DNA of 47,474 bases, from assembly GCA_040756655.1 (NCBI GenBank), contig JBFLYN010000026.1:1-47474 (forward strand), in the 5' to 3' direction. Source of the stretch: JBFLYN01 sp040756655. Lineage in GTDB: Bacteria > Bacillota > Sulfobacillia > UBA8153. The notes beneath the pieces were generated by a model. That model saw only the letters and a program-made list of their open reading frames with translations, was not told the DNA's origin and ran no database searches. Positions within the stretch are counted from its first letter, which is position 1; each line of letters starts with the position of its first letter. The translations under genes and the position numbers were made by a program. Of the stretch, positions 16,067 through 24,339 are shown one piece after another.

Positions 16067-16755
16067 GGGGCCTCCTGAAACTTGTACCCGACCCCCCAGA
16101 CGGTCACCAGGTAACGGGGCTCTTCGGGGATGGGCTCGATCTTCTCTCTTAGGCGACGCACATGCACATCCACGGTCCGGGCATCGCCGAAATACTCGTA
16201 CCCCCAGACCTGCTCCAAGAGCTGCTCCCGGGTAAAGACCCGCCCCGGCCGGGCAGCCAGAAACGCCAAAAGGTCAAATTCCCGGGCTGGGCACGGGACG
16301 GCTCGCCCCTTTACCACCAGTTCTCGGGCCGGGAGGTTCAAGGAGAAATTGGCAAACACCAGGTCGTCCTGGGTGTTCTGAGGGCGCAGGGTGCGCCTGA
16401 GCACCGCCTTGACCCGGGATACCAGTTCCCGGGGGCTGAAGGGCTTGGTGAGGTAGTCGTCGGCTCCCATCTCCAGTCCCAGGATGCGATCGATTTCCTC
16501 GCCTCGGGCCGACAGGATGATGACCGGGACGTCGGACTGGGCCCGCAACTGACGGCACACTTCCCAGCCATCGCGGCCGGGCAACATGATGTCCAGGATC
16601 ACCAGGTCCACCCCACCGGTCAAGGCCTGTTCCAGTGCCATGTCGCCGTCTGTGGCCTCCAGGACATCATACCCTTCACGCATCAAGTACAGCCGCACCA
16701 GTTCGCGGATGTACGGCTCGTCGTCGACCACCAGGATCCGGGCTCCTCCGGCCAT
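16063..16755 (-). CDS. OmpR/PhoB-family response regulator paired with the kinase
   Basis: The receiver carries the acidic patch in VVDDEP, the phosphorylation site Asp in VILDIMLPGRDG, and LSARG and LTKPF for the conserved Ser/Thr and Lys. The C-terminal winged helix has PAREFDLLAFL, TREQLLEQVWGYEYFGD, VDVHVRRLREKI and TVWGVGYKF. Length 230 is standard. ATG 16755 is the start. It is the first gene of a three-gene minus-strand unit (regulator, kinase, exported protein). It is more like PhoP/ResD than the orphan regulator at 4034-4768, though the two share their wing sequence. Confidence 0.94.
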   Translation of the reverse strand: MAGGARILVVDDEPYIRELVRLYLMREGYDVLEATDGDMALEQALTGGVDLVILDIMLPGRDGWEVCRQLRAQSDVPVIILSARGEEIDRILGLEMGADDYLTKPFSPRELVSRVKAVLRRTLRPQNTQDDLVFANFSLNLPARELVVKGRAVPCPAREFDLLAFLAARPGRVFTREQLLEQVWGYEYFGDARTVDVHVRRLREKIEPIPEEPRYLVTVWGVGYKFQEAP

Positions 16756-16768
16756 GCTCCACCTCCGG

Positions 16769-17746
16769 TCAGTCGGGAGTAGCCAGCCGCTCGGCTTCTG
16801 CCAGGTCGGCGGCGTTCCCGGCCACTACCAGCACCGATCCCGCCGGTATCAACGAATCGCCGGCCGGCGCAACTTCCAGGCGTTCGCCCGACCGGATGAG
16901 TGCCACCTTGACACGCAGGCCCAGTGCGGGCAGGTCCCGCAGGCGCCGGCCCGCCAGGGGCGAACCCTCCGCCACTGGCACCTGGGTGATCTCTTGCTCC
17001 ACCCGGGCCTGGTCGGTGAAGTCTGAAACCAGCTGCATCACGCCCGGGTTAACTGCGCTCTTGGCCAGGAGTTCCGCCCCCACCAGGTTGGGGGAGATGA
17101 CGCGCTTGGCCCCGGCCAGGTACATTCTACGGGCAGCTTCGCGGCTCGAGGCCACGGTCAGGATCTCCGCACCGGGTGCGGCGCCCCGCACTTCCAAGAT
17201 GAGGTACATGTTGTCCGCATCCTCGCGGAACGTGGCCAGCACCGCGCGGGCACGTTCCAGCCCCGCGCGCTTGAGCACGGCTGCCTCCAGGGCGTTGCCC
17301 ACCACGTGCGGCACAGTGAGGGACTCCACCCGCCCGGCATCGGACTCTATAACCACCACCTTCTGCTTGAAACGGCGGAGTTCGGCCACCACCAGGGCGC
17401 CCAGGGTTCCATGACCGCAGACGATATAGTGGTCCTTCATGCTAGCGATTTCGCGTTCCATTCTTCTTCGCTCCCCCACCAGCAGGTTGCCGATATGCTC
17501 TTCGGCCACGGACAGGCCCAGGCCGAATACGGCGATAAGGCCGGCCGGCGCCACCACCAGCGTCACGATCTTCCCTACCGCGGTGATGGGGGCAATGTCC
17601 CCGAAGCCCACAGTGGTCATGACGGTCATGGTGAACTATGCCGCGTCCAGCCATGCCAAGCCCTCGCTGAGCATGTAGGCCACGACCGCGCCAACGTAGA
17701 CCAGCACCAGTACCATGAGGTAGGCAAGTACGCGGCGTCTCTTCAC
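16769..17746 (-). pseudogene. Potassium channel with TrkA-N/TrkA-C domains, amber codon in the pore
   Basis: The frame from GTG 17746 (AAGGGGGAG six bases upstream) encodes a first membrane helix, then EGLAWLDAA, then a TAG at 17638-17636. In the same frame it continues FTMTVMTTVGFGDI, the K+ selectivity filter, a second helix, an RCK/TrkA-N domain (HYIVCGHGTLGALVV binding NAD or nucleotide) and a TrkA-C domain at the end. The stop falls where related channels have Tyr in A-x-Y-F-T, so one base change (TAC or TAT to TAG) explains it. The part downstream could start at ATG 17629, but it would lack helix 1 and half the pore helix. The frame is otherwise intact at about 325 residues, so the change is recent, suppressed, or a sequencing error. 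Confidence 0.85.
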
Positions 17747-17804
17747 CCGGGTCTCCCCCTTGAGTATATTGTTTTCCGCCATTACCCGGTTTTTCCTGCC
17801 GGGA

Positions 17805-17832
17805 TAAAAAAGAGCCCCTCCCAGAGGGGCTC
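17805..17832 (-). terminator. Rho-independent terminator of the CAP-domain gene
   Basis: On the minus strand GAGCCCCTC and GAGGGGCTC form a perfect 9-bp stem with a 3-base loop, followed directly by TTTTTTA. It lies 24 bases after the stop of the CAP gene. Confidence 0.92.
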
Positions 17833-17856
17833 GTGCTGGCTCTTGGGGTATGCTAT

Positions 17857-18618
17857 TTACCGGCCCACGAACATCTGGGTCACCATCAGCCCGTACGGAC
17901 CTCCTTCGATGATGCCGATCCCCACGTGGGTGTAGCCTGGGTTCAGGATGTTGGCACGGTGACCGGGGCTGTTCATAAGGGCCCGGTGGGCCGAATCTAC
18001 GCTGAATGCACCGGCCAGGTTTTCACCGGCCATGCGGTAGGTGATGCCAAACTGCCGCATCATCTCAAAGGGCGAGCCGTAGGTGGGTGATTGGTGGGCA
18101 AAGTAGTTCAAGTTGATCATGTCCTGGCTTTTGAGCCTGGCCACTTTCACGATGTCCATGTCGATAACCAGGGGACGCAAGCCCGCCGCTGTGCGTTCGG
18201 CGTTGATCAGTTCGAACATGCGCTGCTCCAAGGCGGTCAGCCCGGGCGTGGCCGGGGGTGGCGGCTGGGGAGCGGGCGCTGGTGGCTGGGGCTCGGGTGC
18301 CAGCGGAGGTGACGGTGGTGCCGGTGGCTGGGGCGCCGGGGGTTGCGGTGCCGGCGCAGAGGGCACTGGTTGCAGGGTAAAAAGGAAGATGTTCCCGCTC
18401 TGGTAAGTTAACTGCAGGCGGAACTGCACAGGTTGGGGCGCCGGGGCTGGCAGGGGTGTCCGGTAGCTATAAAAGTAGGTGACCGATCCGTCCGCGTTCA
18501 CCGCCCGGTTAAGCTGGTTGCCGCTGAGAAAGCCGGCGTGGGCGGGTTGTCCCAGGGACAGGGCCAAAGCCATGGCCAGGCACAGTCCCAAGAGAACGAC
18601 CTTCCGTTTGCCCATCAT
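17857..18618 (-). CDS. Secreted CAP/SCP-domain protein (YkwD-like) with a Pro-rich linker
   Basis: A signal peptide (MMGKRK, hydrophobic core, cut near AHAGF) precedes a short beta-rich region, then a 55-residue Pro/Ala/Gln linker of PAPQPP-type repeats (about residues 85-130). The C-terminal 125 residues are a bacterial CAP domain: MFELINAERTAAGLRPL, ARLKSQDMINLNYFAHQSP, GENLAGAF, HRALMNSPGHRANILNP and HVGIG. These are the family's conserved segments with the cavity His and Glu. The linker suggests a surface-tethered or wall-spanning protein. Many sporulating Firmicutes carry such proteins in coats or secreted fractions. ATG 18618 follows GGAGGTAGGTC. It ends at a strong terminator. Confidence 0.92.
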   Translation of the reverse strand: MMGKRKVVLLGLCLAMALALSLGQPAHAGFLSGNQLNRAVNADGSVTYFYSYRTPLPAPAPQPVQFRLQLTYQSGNIFLFTLQPVPSAPAPQPPAPQPPAPPSPPLAPEPQPPAPAPQPPPPATPGLTALEQRMFELINAERTAAGLRPLVIDMDIVKVARLKSQDMINLNYFAHQSPTYGSPFEMMRQFGITYRMAGENLAGAFSVDSAHRALMNSPGHRANILNPGYTHVGIGIIEGGPYGLMVTQMFVGR

Positions 18619-19176
18619 GACCTACCTCCTCTGTGCTGTGTGCTGAACAATTCGCACCGGCCGTCTTCACAGCGTGGTTCGTTATGTTACTTTTAAGGTA
18701 AATCACCTGCTGATTTCACTAGAGGCCGGATATTATGTAGTATTCGAGCGCCACCATAAAACTCCTGCCGAGGAGGTTTCTTGCCGGTGTGCCAAATCCT
18801 TCCTTTGAGCCGCATCGTACTCCTGCCCGCCCGCGCTAGGTACAGCTGCCCGGCACGCCAGCACGCAACAGCGGCAGCAGGAAGTGGGCTCCTCTACGGC
18901 AGGCGAGCTTGTCGTTGTCGGGCAACGCCGCACCGGCACCGGAGGTCCGGGGAAGCACGACTGGTGGCAACGACGAGGAGAAACCGGAAGTACCGACGCA
19001 GTTGGACCGGTGACCGATGGCACACATCCTCGCCATCAGCGGGTGCCCTCTTCCTATTGATATTCCCGCGGCAAAGCCGATAAATCTGCGAACTGTCCGC
19101 AATTGCCATAAGCTTGGGGTTATGCCGCTCTTCCGGCGGGCAACCGGCGACACGCGCGCGGGCCGGACGCGCCAAA
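18619..19176. other. Spacer between the CAP and SPOCS genes
   Basis: The 5' part carries the leader of the CAP gene. A short hairpin AAAC-TCCT/AGGA-GTTT sits near 18762-18782. The rest is GC-rich with only short frames on both strands, none with a ribosome site plus recognisable protein, so I call no gene. It may hold decayed sequence. Confidence 0.45.
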
Positions 19177-19177
19177 G

Positions 19178-19199
19178 GGGGCCGCATTCCTGCGGCCCC
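19178..19199 (-). terminator. Hairpin after the SPOCS gene
   Basis: GGGGCCGC and GCGGCCCC form an 8-bp stem with a 6-base loop. On the minus strand it is followed by CCTTTGG, and it sits about 20 bases beyond the stop at 19221. The T tract is short. Confidence 0.65.
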
Positions 19200-19220
19200 G
19201 GCTTGGACTTGAACCGACGG

Positions 19221-20807
19221 CTAGCCTTTGGGCAGGCAGTCGTGACGCACCAGTTGGCTGAAGATGAACCCAACGCGCTCGTCAGGCAACCGCACTTGCA
19301 GCCACTGGTTCTCAAAGGCCAGCACCGTGACGACGGTACCGAATTCCACCTGTGCCAGCACCGGGAAGGCTGTGCTGGGACCGGTCCGGACGTTGGCCCG
19401 GGCCGCGATGACCGTGCCAGTGCACAAAACCAGGGCCAGCGTTACGTCGGTGACGACCTCGATCTCCCGGGCACGCAGCACCCGCCCGGTGATGGCCAGC
19501 ACTTTCTGAACGGTGATGGGATCGCCCGGAGGAGTCACATCCACCGAGATGTGTTCCACCCGCACGAACACCCCGGCCACCAGGCCAGGCCTGGCTTCCG
19601 GGACTTCCACGAAGTCCGCGAAGGGGAACGTGGCGTGGACCACATGCACGGCCTGGGTCGGCACTGCCGCCTCGTACACGATGCGCTGGGTCAGGATCCC
19701 CTCTACGATGATCTTGCGCGGCAGCACGATGGTGCGGGTGACCGTGGCAGTGGCTTCGGTATCCAGCACCGAAGCAACCGGTGGCTTGACGTCGGGAATG
19801 TCGATGACTTCCCGGACGATGGACTGGCTGATGGCCTCTCCCAGGATCTCCTGGATCCTAATGCGGATCCTGGTAACCTTCAAGCCCGCCACTCCAGATG
19901 CGTCGGTCACGATCTCGATGGCCTCCACCCGGACTACCTTGGCGAAGATCTCCAACACCGCCCGCACGGTGATCCTCCGGCCGTCCGGCGACACTTCGAA
20001 GGAAACGAACTCCACCCGCACCGTGGCGATGACGGTCATGCCGGGCAGCGCACCTTCAACGTCAACGAACCGCTCGAAGGGTATGGTGGCGTGCAGCACA
20101 TGCACGGTCTGGTACGGGCTCACTGCTTCGTAGATGATGCGAATGGAAATGACACCCCGCACAATGACCTTGCCAGGCACGACTACGGTGGTGCTGACGG
20201 TGGCGGTCACCACGTGATCCAGCACCGCCCGGACCGGCGGTTTGACTTCGGGGACCTCAACAATGTCCCTGACGATGACTTGCACCGTATCCTCACCCAG
20301 TACCGTCTCGGCCCGGATGATCTCCCTGGTAACCTTCAGGCCGGGCACCCCGGTCACCGCGGTTACCACCTGCACCTGCACGGACCTGATGACTCGCACC
20401 AGTACTGCGACGACGACCCGGGCGACGATCTGGTTGCCACCCGGCCGGACTTCAAAGCTCACGCTCTCCACCCGCGGGATGGTGATGATAGTCATCCCCG
20501 GTTCTACACCCGGGATTTCCACGAAGGTGGTGAACATGATCTGGTGGCGCACCACGTGGACGGACTGGTATGGTACCAGGGCCTCGTAGATCGTGACCAG
20601 GTCCACGACCCCATCCACCACGACCTTGCCGGGGAACACTGTGGTCCTGGTGATGGCGACAGTTGCCGCAGAGTCCAATACGCTGGCCACAGGGGGCTTC
20701 TGGGGCGGGATGTCCAGCACCTGGCTGACCGCCGCCTGGGCCACGGCCTCGCCGACTACCTCCTCCAGCCTCAGGAGCCTCTTTGTGACTTGCAGTTTAT
20801 GGCTCAC
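19221..20807 (-). CDS. Protein with three SPOCS (DUF3794) repeats and a C-terminal SH3 domain
   Basis: The 528 residues hold three tandem units of about 150. Each has a VLDIP-xx-KPPV or VEVPEVKPPV lead, a strand ending in FPGKVVVDGV or VPGKVIVRGV, then IYEA-xx-PYQSVHVV, and later PGM-xx-I. This is the DUF3794/SPOCS pattern of spore-coat-associated proteins such as the N-terminus of SpoVID. The last 60 residues are an SH3b domain (ARANVRTGPSTAF, then QWLQVRLPDERVGFIFSQLV) where many relatives carry LysM. It is probably a spore or envelope assembly protein. A frame reaches to 21404, but GTG 20807 is right because AAAGGAGGG lies six bases upstream. The long plus-strand ORF opposite is a shadow. 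Confidence 0.88.
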   Translation of the reverse strand: MSHKLQVTKRLLRLEEVVGEAVAQAAVSQVLDIPPQKPPVASVLDSAATVAITRTTVFPGKVVVDGVVDLVTIYEALVPYQSVHVVRHQIMFTTFVEIPGVEPGMTIITIPRVESVSFEVRPGGNQIVARVVVAVLVRVIRSVQVQVVTAVTGVPGLKVTREIIRAETVLGEDTVQVIVRDIVEVPEVKPPVRAVLDHVVTATVSTTVVVPGKVIVRGVISIRIIYEAVSPYQTVHVLHATIPFERFVDVEGALPGMTVIATVRVEFVSFEVSPDGRRITVRAVLEIFAKVVRVEAIEIVTDASGVAGLKVTRIRIRIQEILGEAISQSIVREVIDIPDVKPPVASVLDTEATATVTRTIVLPRKIIVEGILTQRIVYEAAVPTQAVHVVHATFPFADFVEVPEARPGLVAGVFVRVEHISVDVTPPGDPITVQKVLAITGRVLRAREIEVVTDVTLALVLCTGTVIAARANVRTGPSTAFPVLAQVEFGTVVTVLAFENQWLQVRLPDERVGFIFSQLVRHDCLPKG

Positions 20808-20945
20808 TTTAACCCTCCTTTCCTCCCAAATCAATCCCAGAGACATCACGTCTAACCCAATATATGCGCCGCCGGGAAGCTGTGTGCAGCCGGGCCCGGC
20901 ATGGTCCAGTCCGGGGCAGCATAGGCCTGTGGAGGGGGTGGCGTC

Positions 20946-21737
20946 ATGACTGGCATATGGGCGGTGATACCGGCCTGTAACGAGGAGCCGAGGGTGGCGG
21001 CGGCGGTGAACAGCGCCCGGCAGGGCGGTGCTGCGAGAATCTTGGTGGTGGACAACGGGTCCATGGACAGGACCGGTGAAGCGGCCCGGGATGCCGGCGC
21101 CATGGTACTGCACTTTGATGCTGCCCTGGGACCGGACCTGCCCCGGGCGGCAGGCGCGCACCTGGCCGTGGAGCACGGCGCGGACCTGGTGGTGTTCATC
21201 GACGGGGACATGACCGGGCGACTGGGTTGGGCCCTGGCCCAGCTGTTGGATGGCTGCCGCCGGGGTGCGGCCCTGGCCCTGACTGATGCTTTCTTGGGGG
21301 GCATCCCCGGGCAAGGGTTGGCCGGAGAGGTCACCGCCTTTCGGCGGAAGTTCAACGAAACCGTGGGGCTTTATGACCAGCTGGGGGTGGCCATCATGTC
21401 CCACGGGCCCTCAGCGGCCGGGCGGGCCTTCCTCCTGTCGGTGGGTTGCCGGGCGCTGGGCAAGCCCCCGGTGGCCATGGCGCTGGCGACCCGGGCCGGG
21501 CTGCCCATAACCGTGGGCTGCCGGCTCAGTCACGATGATTTTGGTTCTCCCGGGCGCGATGCCGGTCACGGCCTGGCCATGGCCGAAACCATCATCGGGG
21601 ACTGCCTGGAGGGCATGGCGGTGTTCCGGGGAGAAAAACCCCAGCGCTCCTGGCAGGGCCGGGTCTACCTGGGATTTGACCCCTGCCGGCGGTGGGACCT
21701 GTTGGACCGGTGGCTGGAGTCCGGCCCCGGGCGCTAG
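20946..21737 (+). CDS. Family 2 glycosyltransferase-like protein (GT-A fold)
   Basis: The first half has the nucleotide-sugar layout: WAVIPACNEEPRV at the N-terminus, ILVVDNGSMDRTGE after about 30 residues, and VVFIDGDM supplying the metal-binding D-x-D. The rest carries no clear acceptor signature and no membrane helix, so it is cytosolic. Length 263 resembles short GT2 proteins such as glucosyl-3-phosphoglycerate synthase-like enzymes, but the substrate cannot be told. ATG 20946 has GGAGGGGG eight bases before it. It runs towards the dlt-like operon on the other strand, with stops three bases apart, so any link with surface acylation rests on neighbourhood only. Confidence 0.8.
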   Translation: MTGIWAVIPACNEEPRVAAAVNSARQGGAARILVVDNGSMDRTGEAARDAGAMVLHFDAALGPDLPRAAGAHLAVEHGADLVVFIDGDMTGRLGWALAQLLDGCRRGAALALTDAFLGGIPGQGLAGEVTAFRRKFNETVGLYDQLGVAIMSHGPSAAGRAFLLSVGCRALGKPPVAMALATRAGLPITVGCRLSHDDFGSPGRDAGHGLAMAETIIGDCLEGMAVFRGEKPQRSWQGRVYLGFDPCRRWDLLDRWLESGPGR

Positions 21738-21847
21738 AACCTCTGGTAGATGAACTCGCTGCTCGAGCGGTAAAACAGGACGGTCAGCACCACCAGGGCG
21801 GTCCAGAACAGGCCCTGGAGGATTTCTCGCGCCGCTTTTTTGGTCAT
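21734..21847 (-). CDS. dltX: DltX-like 37-residue membrane protein
   Basis: The start ATG 21847 overlaps the stop of the MBOAT gene as ATGA, and AGGGGG lies eight bases upstream. The product has one membrane helix (about residues 10-27, GLFWTALVVLTVLFY) and ends in SSSEFIYQRF. DltX, the small partner of the D-alanyl transferase machinery of lipoteichoic acid, has one helix and a conserved C-terminal F-I-Y-x-x-F. That motif is exactly present here. It probably engages the MBOAT pore or passes the acyl group, as proposed for DltX. Length is slightly below the usual 45-50. The gene was too short to appear in ordinary ORF calls. Confidence 0.76.
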   Translation of the reverse strand: MTKKAAREILQGLFWTALVVLTVLFYRSSSEFIYQRF

Positions 21848-22983
21848 GGCCATATCCCCCTTGCCAGTGTGCCCAGGATGTGGATGAACTGCCGGGTGCC
21901 TGCATGAAACAACACCCACCCCACGGCCACGAAGTGAAAGGTCAAGGCCCACGACAGCACCGGGGATACCGGGTGCGCCAGCCACAGGCGAGGCAGGCGA
22001 GGTACGGCCCAGGTGCGGTAGACCCGGTGGACGGTGAGGCCCACGGCATGGTACAGGCCCCAGAACACGAAGTTCCAGGACGGCCCATGCCATAGCCCGG
22101 TCACCAGCATCACCAGGAAGGTGTTGGCCACGGTGCGGGCCAGCGTACCCCGGCTTCCACCCAGGGGTATGAACAGGTAGTCCCGAAACCAGCGCGTCAA
22201 CGACATGTGCCAGCTTTTCCAAAACAACGATAGGTTGGTCTTCAGGTAGGGCCGGTCGAAGTTCTCCATGACCCGGTATCCAAACAAGCTGGCACTGCCC
22301 ACCGCCATGTCAGTGTAGGCGGAAAAGTCCACGTAGATAAGGAGGGCGTAGGCATACATGGCCGCCAGGTACCGGGCAGCCGGAAGCCCCGGTACGGTCA
22401 GGGCTGCCGCCGGGCCCGCGAGGACGCCGGCCAGGACGGCTTTCTTGAAAAGGCCGGTGATGATCCGGCCGACCGCTGGGGTGAGCTCTTCCATGCGTGG
22501 CCGCGCGGCCTCGGAAAAGGTGTTGTAGCGGTCAATAGGTCCGGCCACCACCGTGGGAAAGAACAGGATGTAGTTGAAAAAGCTCACCAGCGAAGGCCCG
22601 TGGACCACCCCGCGGTGCACATCCAAGGCGAAACTCACCAGGCGGAAGGCAAAGTATGAGATGCCCAGTATGGAAAGAAACGGGGGAAACGGCACCGCCC
22701 AGCCCAGGGCGTGTAGGTTGGCCACGGCAAAGTGACTATACTTGACGTACCCCAGGACCGACAAGGCGGCTACCACGGCCAGTCGCCAGGAGGCGCGCGT
22801 GACCAAGGCAAAAACGGCCAGGGCCAGCGCGCCCACTACCAGGGCCGCCACCGGCGCCACCCACGCCAGCAGAGCCAGGTTGAGGCCTGCCAGCAGCATC
22901 GCGCGGTACCTCGACGGTGTCGCGTAGTAGACCGGGAGGGTCAAGACCAGTACCACGGCAAATTCGAAGCTGACAAAGTCCAT
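21844..22983 (-). CDS. MBOAT-family O-acyltransferase (DltB/AlgI-like)
   Basis: This 379-residue multi-pass membrane protein has the MBOAT core: NYILFFPTVVAGPIDRY, then KSWHMSLTRWFRDYLFIPLGGSRG, and WHGPSWNFVFWGLYHA with the catalytic His. DltB proteins use this core to carry D-alanine across the membrane; AlgI relatives move acetyl groups. ATG 22983 overlaps the stop of the SGNH gene by one base (TGATG), with AGGGGG seven bases upstream. The longer frame from 23187 runs through the upstream gene and is wrong. No dltA or dltC is near, so the acyl donor could be D-Ala from a remote DltA/C or another acyl group. Confidence 0.92.
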   Translation of the reverse strand: MDFVSFEFAVVLVLTLPVYYATPSRYRAMLLAGLNLALLAWVAPVAALVVGALALAVFALVTRASWRLAVVAALSVLGYVKYSHFAVANLHALGWAVPFPPFLSILGISYFAFRLVSFALDVHRGVVHGPSLVSFFNYILFFPTVVAGPIDRYNTFSEAARPRMEELTPAVGRIITGLFKKAVLAGVLAGPAAALTVPGLPAARYLAAMYAYALLIYVDFSAYTDMAVGSASLFGYRVMENFDRPYLKTNLSLFWKSWHMSLTRWFRDYLFIPLGGSRGTLARTVANTFLVMLVTGLWHGPSWNFVFWGLYHAVGLTVHRVYRTWAVPRLPRLWLAHPVSPVLSWALTFHFVAVGWVLFHAGTRQFIHILGTLARGIWP

Positions 22984-24005
22984 CAGGGAACCCCCTGGGG
23001 GAGAAGATGCCCGGTGTCGGCAAGCAGGCGGGCCGCGACTTGCCGGTGGCCTTCGGCCAGGAGGTGGATGGTGTCGGAAAACCACTCCGCCTCGACTAGC
23101 TCCAGGTAGTCGGCGAACACCCCGCCAGCCGCCGCCACGCTGTTGGCCACCACCAGCAGGCTTCGCTCCACCGCGTCTTGGTCCCACCCGGTGTAATGCT
23201 GGTACATGGCCCGGTTCTGTGGAGATACGTAGACGAACACCGAGGTCCCGGACCGGGTGAGCCTCTCCACGGCCATCTCCAGCTCCCGCAAGACCGGGTT
23301 TTCCGATTCCAAGACCGGCCTTCCGAACACGGGCATGACCCTGGCGTCGAACTGCCGCTGGTACCAGGGAAGCAGGAGTTCAAAACCGCCTGACTTGAAA
23401 GGATCAGCCAGTCCCACGCTGCTCAAGAGCAGTTGGCGCAGCAGGTGGCGATGGGCCAGAAGCATCCAGTTCTGCCGCACGGCCAGCTTGGCCCGTTCCA
23501 GCACGGGCAGCCTCTGCACCCGGTCCCAGACCACCGACCCCGGCCGGCCCCACAGTGGCAAGAGATGGTCCACATCGGGAACCGGCGCCGACCCGTGCGG
23601 GTCAAACCAGCCCAGGCTCAGGTTGTAGATGACCAGGTCCACCCCACTGCCGGCCAGGACATCGGCCAGGTACAGCACTTCGCGCGGCCCGTAGCCTCGC
23701 ATGCCAAGGTTATAAACCTGCACCCCCGGACCCAGGGCCCGGGAGTAAAAGCCGGGGATGGTAAGGGATTCGTCTGAGACGGCCGACCCGTACATCTGCG
23801 AGTCCCCCAAGAACACCACTTTGGGACCGGGCGCCCGGGCCACCTGGGCCGCACTCACCAGAAGACCGCCCGGGTCCTGCTTGAGGGCACGGATGTGGGC
23901 CTCGTGGACCAGCCCCGGAAGGAAAAACCGCAGGGCTACATCGATGACCACGAGGTTTGCCAGCACCACCAGCAAGGTCCTGGCACCGAGTTGCCGGGTG
24001 TTCAC
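22983..24005 (-). CDS. Membrane-anchored SGNH/DltD-like protein
   Basis: The 340-residue protein has an N-terminal anchor helix (TLLVVLANLVVIDVALRFFL). SGNH block I is VFLGDSQMYGS with the nucleophile Ser, then a GMRGYG segment, and the last block DTIHLLAEGH has the Asp and His. This is the design of DltD and AlgJ/AlgX-type partners of MBOAT acyltransferases. GTG 24005 is the start (AAGGAGG about eight bases upstream); the frame to 24164 is an extension. It is the first gene of a tightly coupled operon with the MBOAT and the DltX-like gene. It should act outside the membrane, loading or moving the acyl group onto a polymer. Confidence 0.83.
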   Translation of the reverse strand: MNTRQLGARTLLVVLANLVVIDVALRFFLPGLVHEAHIRALKQDPGGLLVSAAQVARAPGPKVVFLGDSQMYGSAVSDESLTIPGFYSRALGPGVQVYNLGMRGYGPREVLYLADVLAGSGVDLVIYNLSLGWFDPHGSAPVPDVDHLLPLWGRPGSVVWDRVQRLPVLERAKLAVRQNWMLLAHRHLLRQLLLSSVGLADPFKSGGFELLLPWYQRQFDARVMPVFGRPVLESENPVLRELEMAVERLTRSGTSVFVYVSPQNRAMYQHYTGWDQDAVERSLLVVANSVAAAGGVFADYLELVEAEWFSDTIHLLAEGHRQVAARLLADTGHLLPQGVP

Positions 24006-24165
24006 GAAGCTGCCTCCTTGGCGGAACAAATGCACCGGTCGTATTTCGGCGCACACCCGGCTGATTCCTTTCTGAGCAGGGATTTTGCAGGATGTGGGAT
24101 ATACTACCCCGGGGGCGACCCGGCCTTCCCCAGCTGAGGATGTGCACGCCACCGGGAGGTGCAAG

Positions 24166-24339
24166 GTGCAGGAATCATGGATACCCCGCCTTTTTGGCTG
24201 GGACGACCCGGACGAGTTCCGGCGGCGGGCCCGCTACCTGGCCCGGCCGGGCGCCCGGCCGGGCGATGGCTGGCATAGAGACTACTTACCCCGGGGACTA
24301 CGCGCTTTCCTGGCCGCCGCCTTCAGGACCGGCGGCTAG
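24166..24339 (+). CDS. Small hypothetical protein, 57 residues
   Basis: GTG 24166 has GGGAGG six to seven bases upstream, and the frame runs 57 codons to 24339. The product is rich in aromatics and arginine: SWIPRLFGWDDPDEFRRRARYL, then a Gly/Pro/Arg turn and DYLPRGLRAFLAAAF. This does not look like a composition shadow. I do not recognise a family. It is divergent from the SGNH gene, with a possible -10 box TATACT near 24099. Its stop overlaps the end of the decayed HAD gene by four bases on the other strand. Chance ORF remains possible. Confidence 0.42.
   Translation: MQESWIPRLFGWDDPDEFRRRARYLARPGARPGDGWHRDYLPRGLRAFLAAAFRTGG

Noticed and set aside
19017..20855. 612-codon plus-strand ORF opposite the SPOCS gene
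   Set aside because: It is rich in His, Asp and Gly, has no ribosome site or known motif, and is exactly antisense to the repeats of a clear SPOCS gene. It is a composition shadow.
20808..21404. N-terminal extension of the SPOCS frame to 21404
   Set aside because: The extension overlaps the glycosyltransferase gene in antisense, has no family similarity, and AAAGGAGGG directly precedes GTG 20807.
22984..23187. N-terminal extension of the MBOAT gene to 23187
   Set aside because: It overlaps the SGNH gene in another frame; ATG 22983 has a ribosome site and fits the family.
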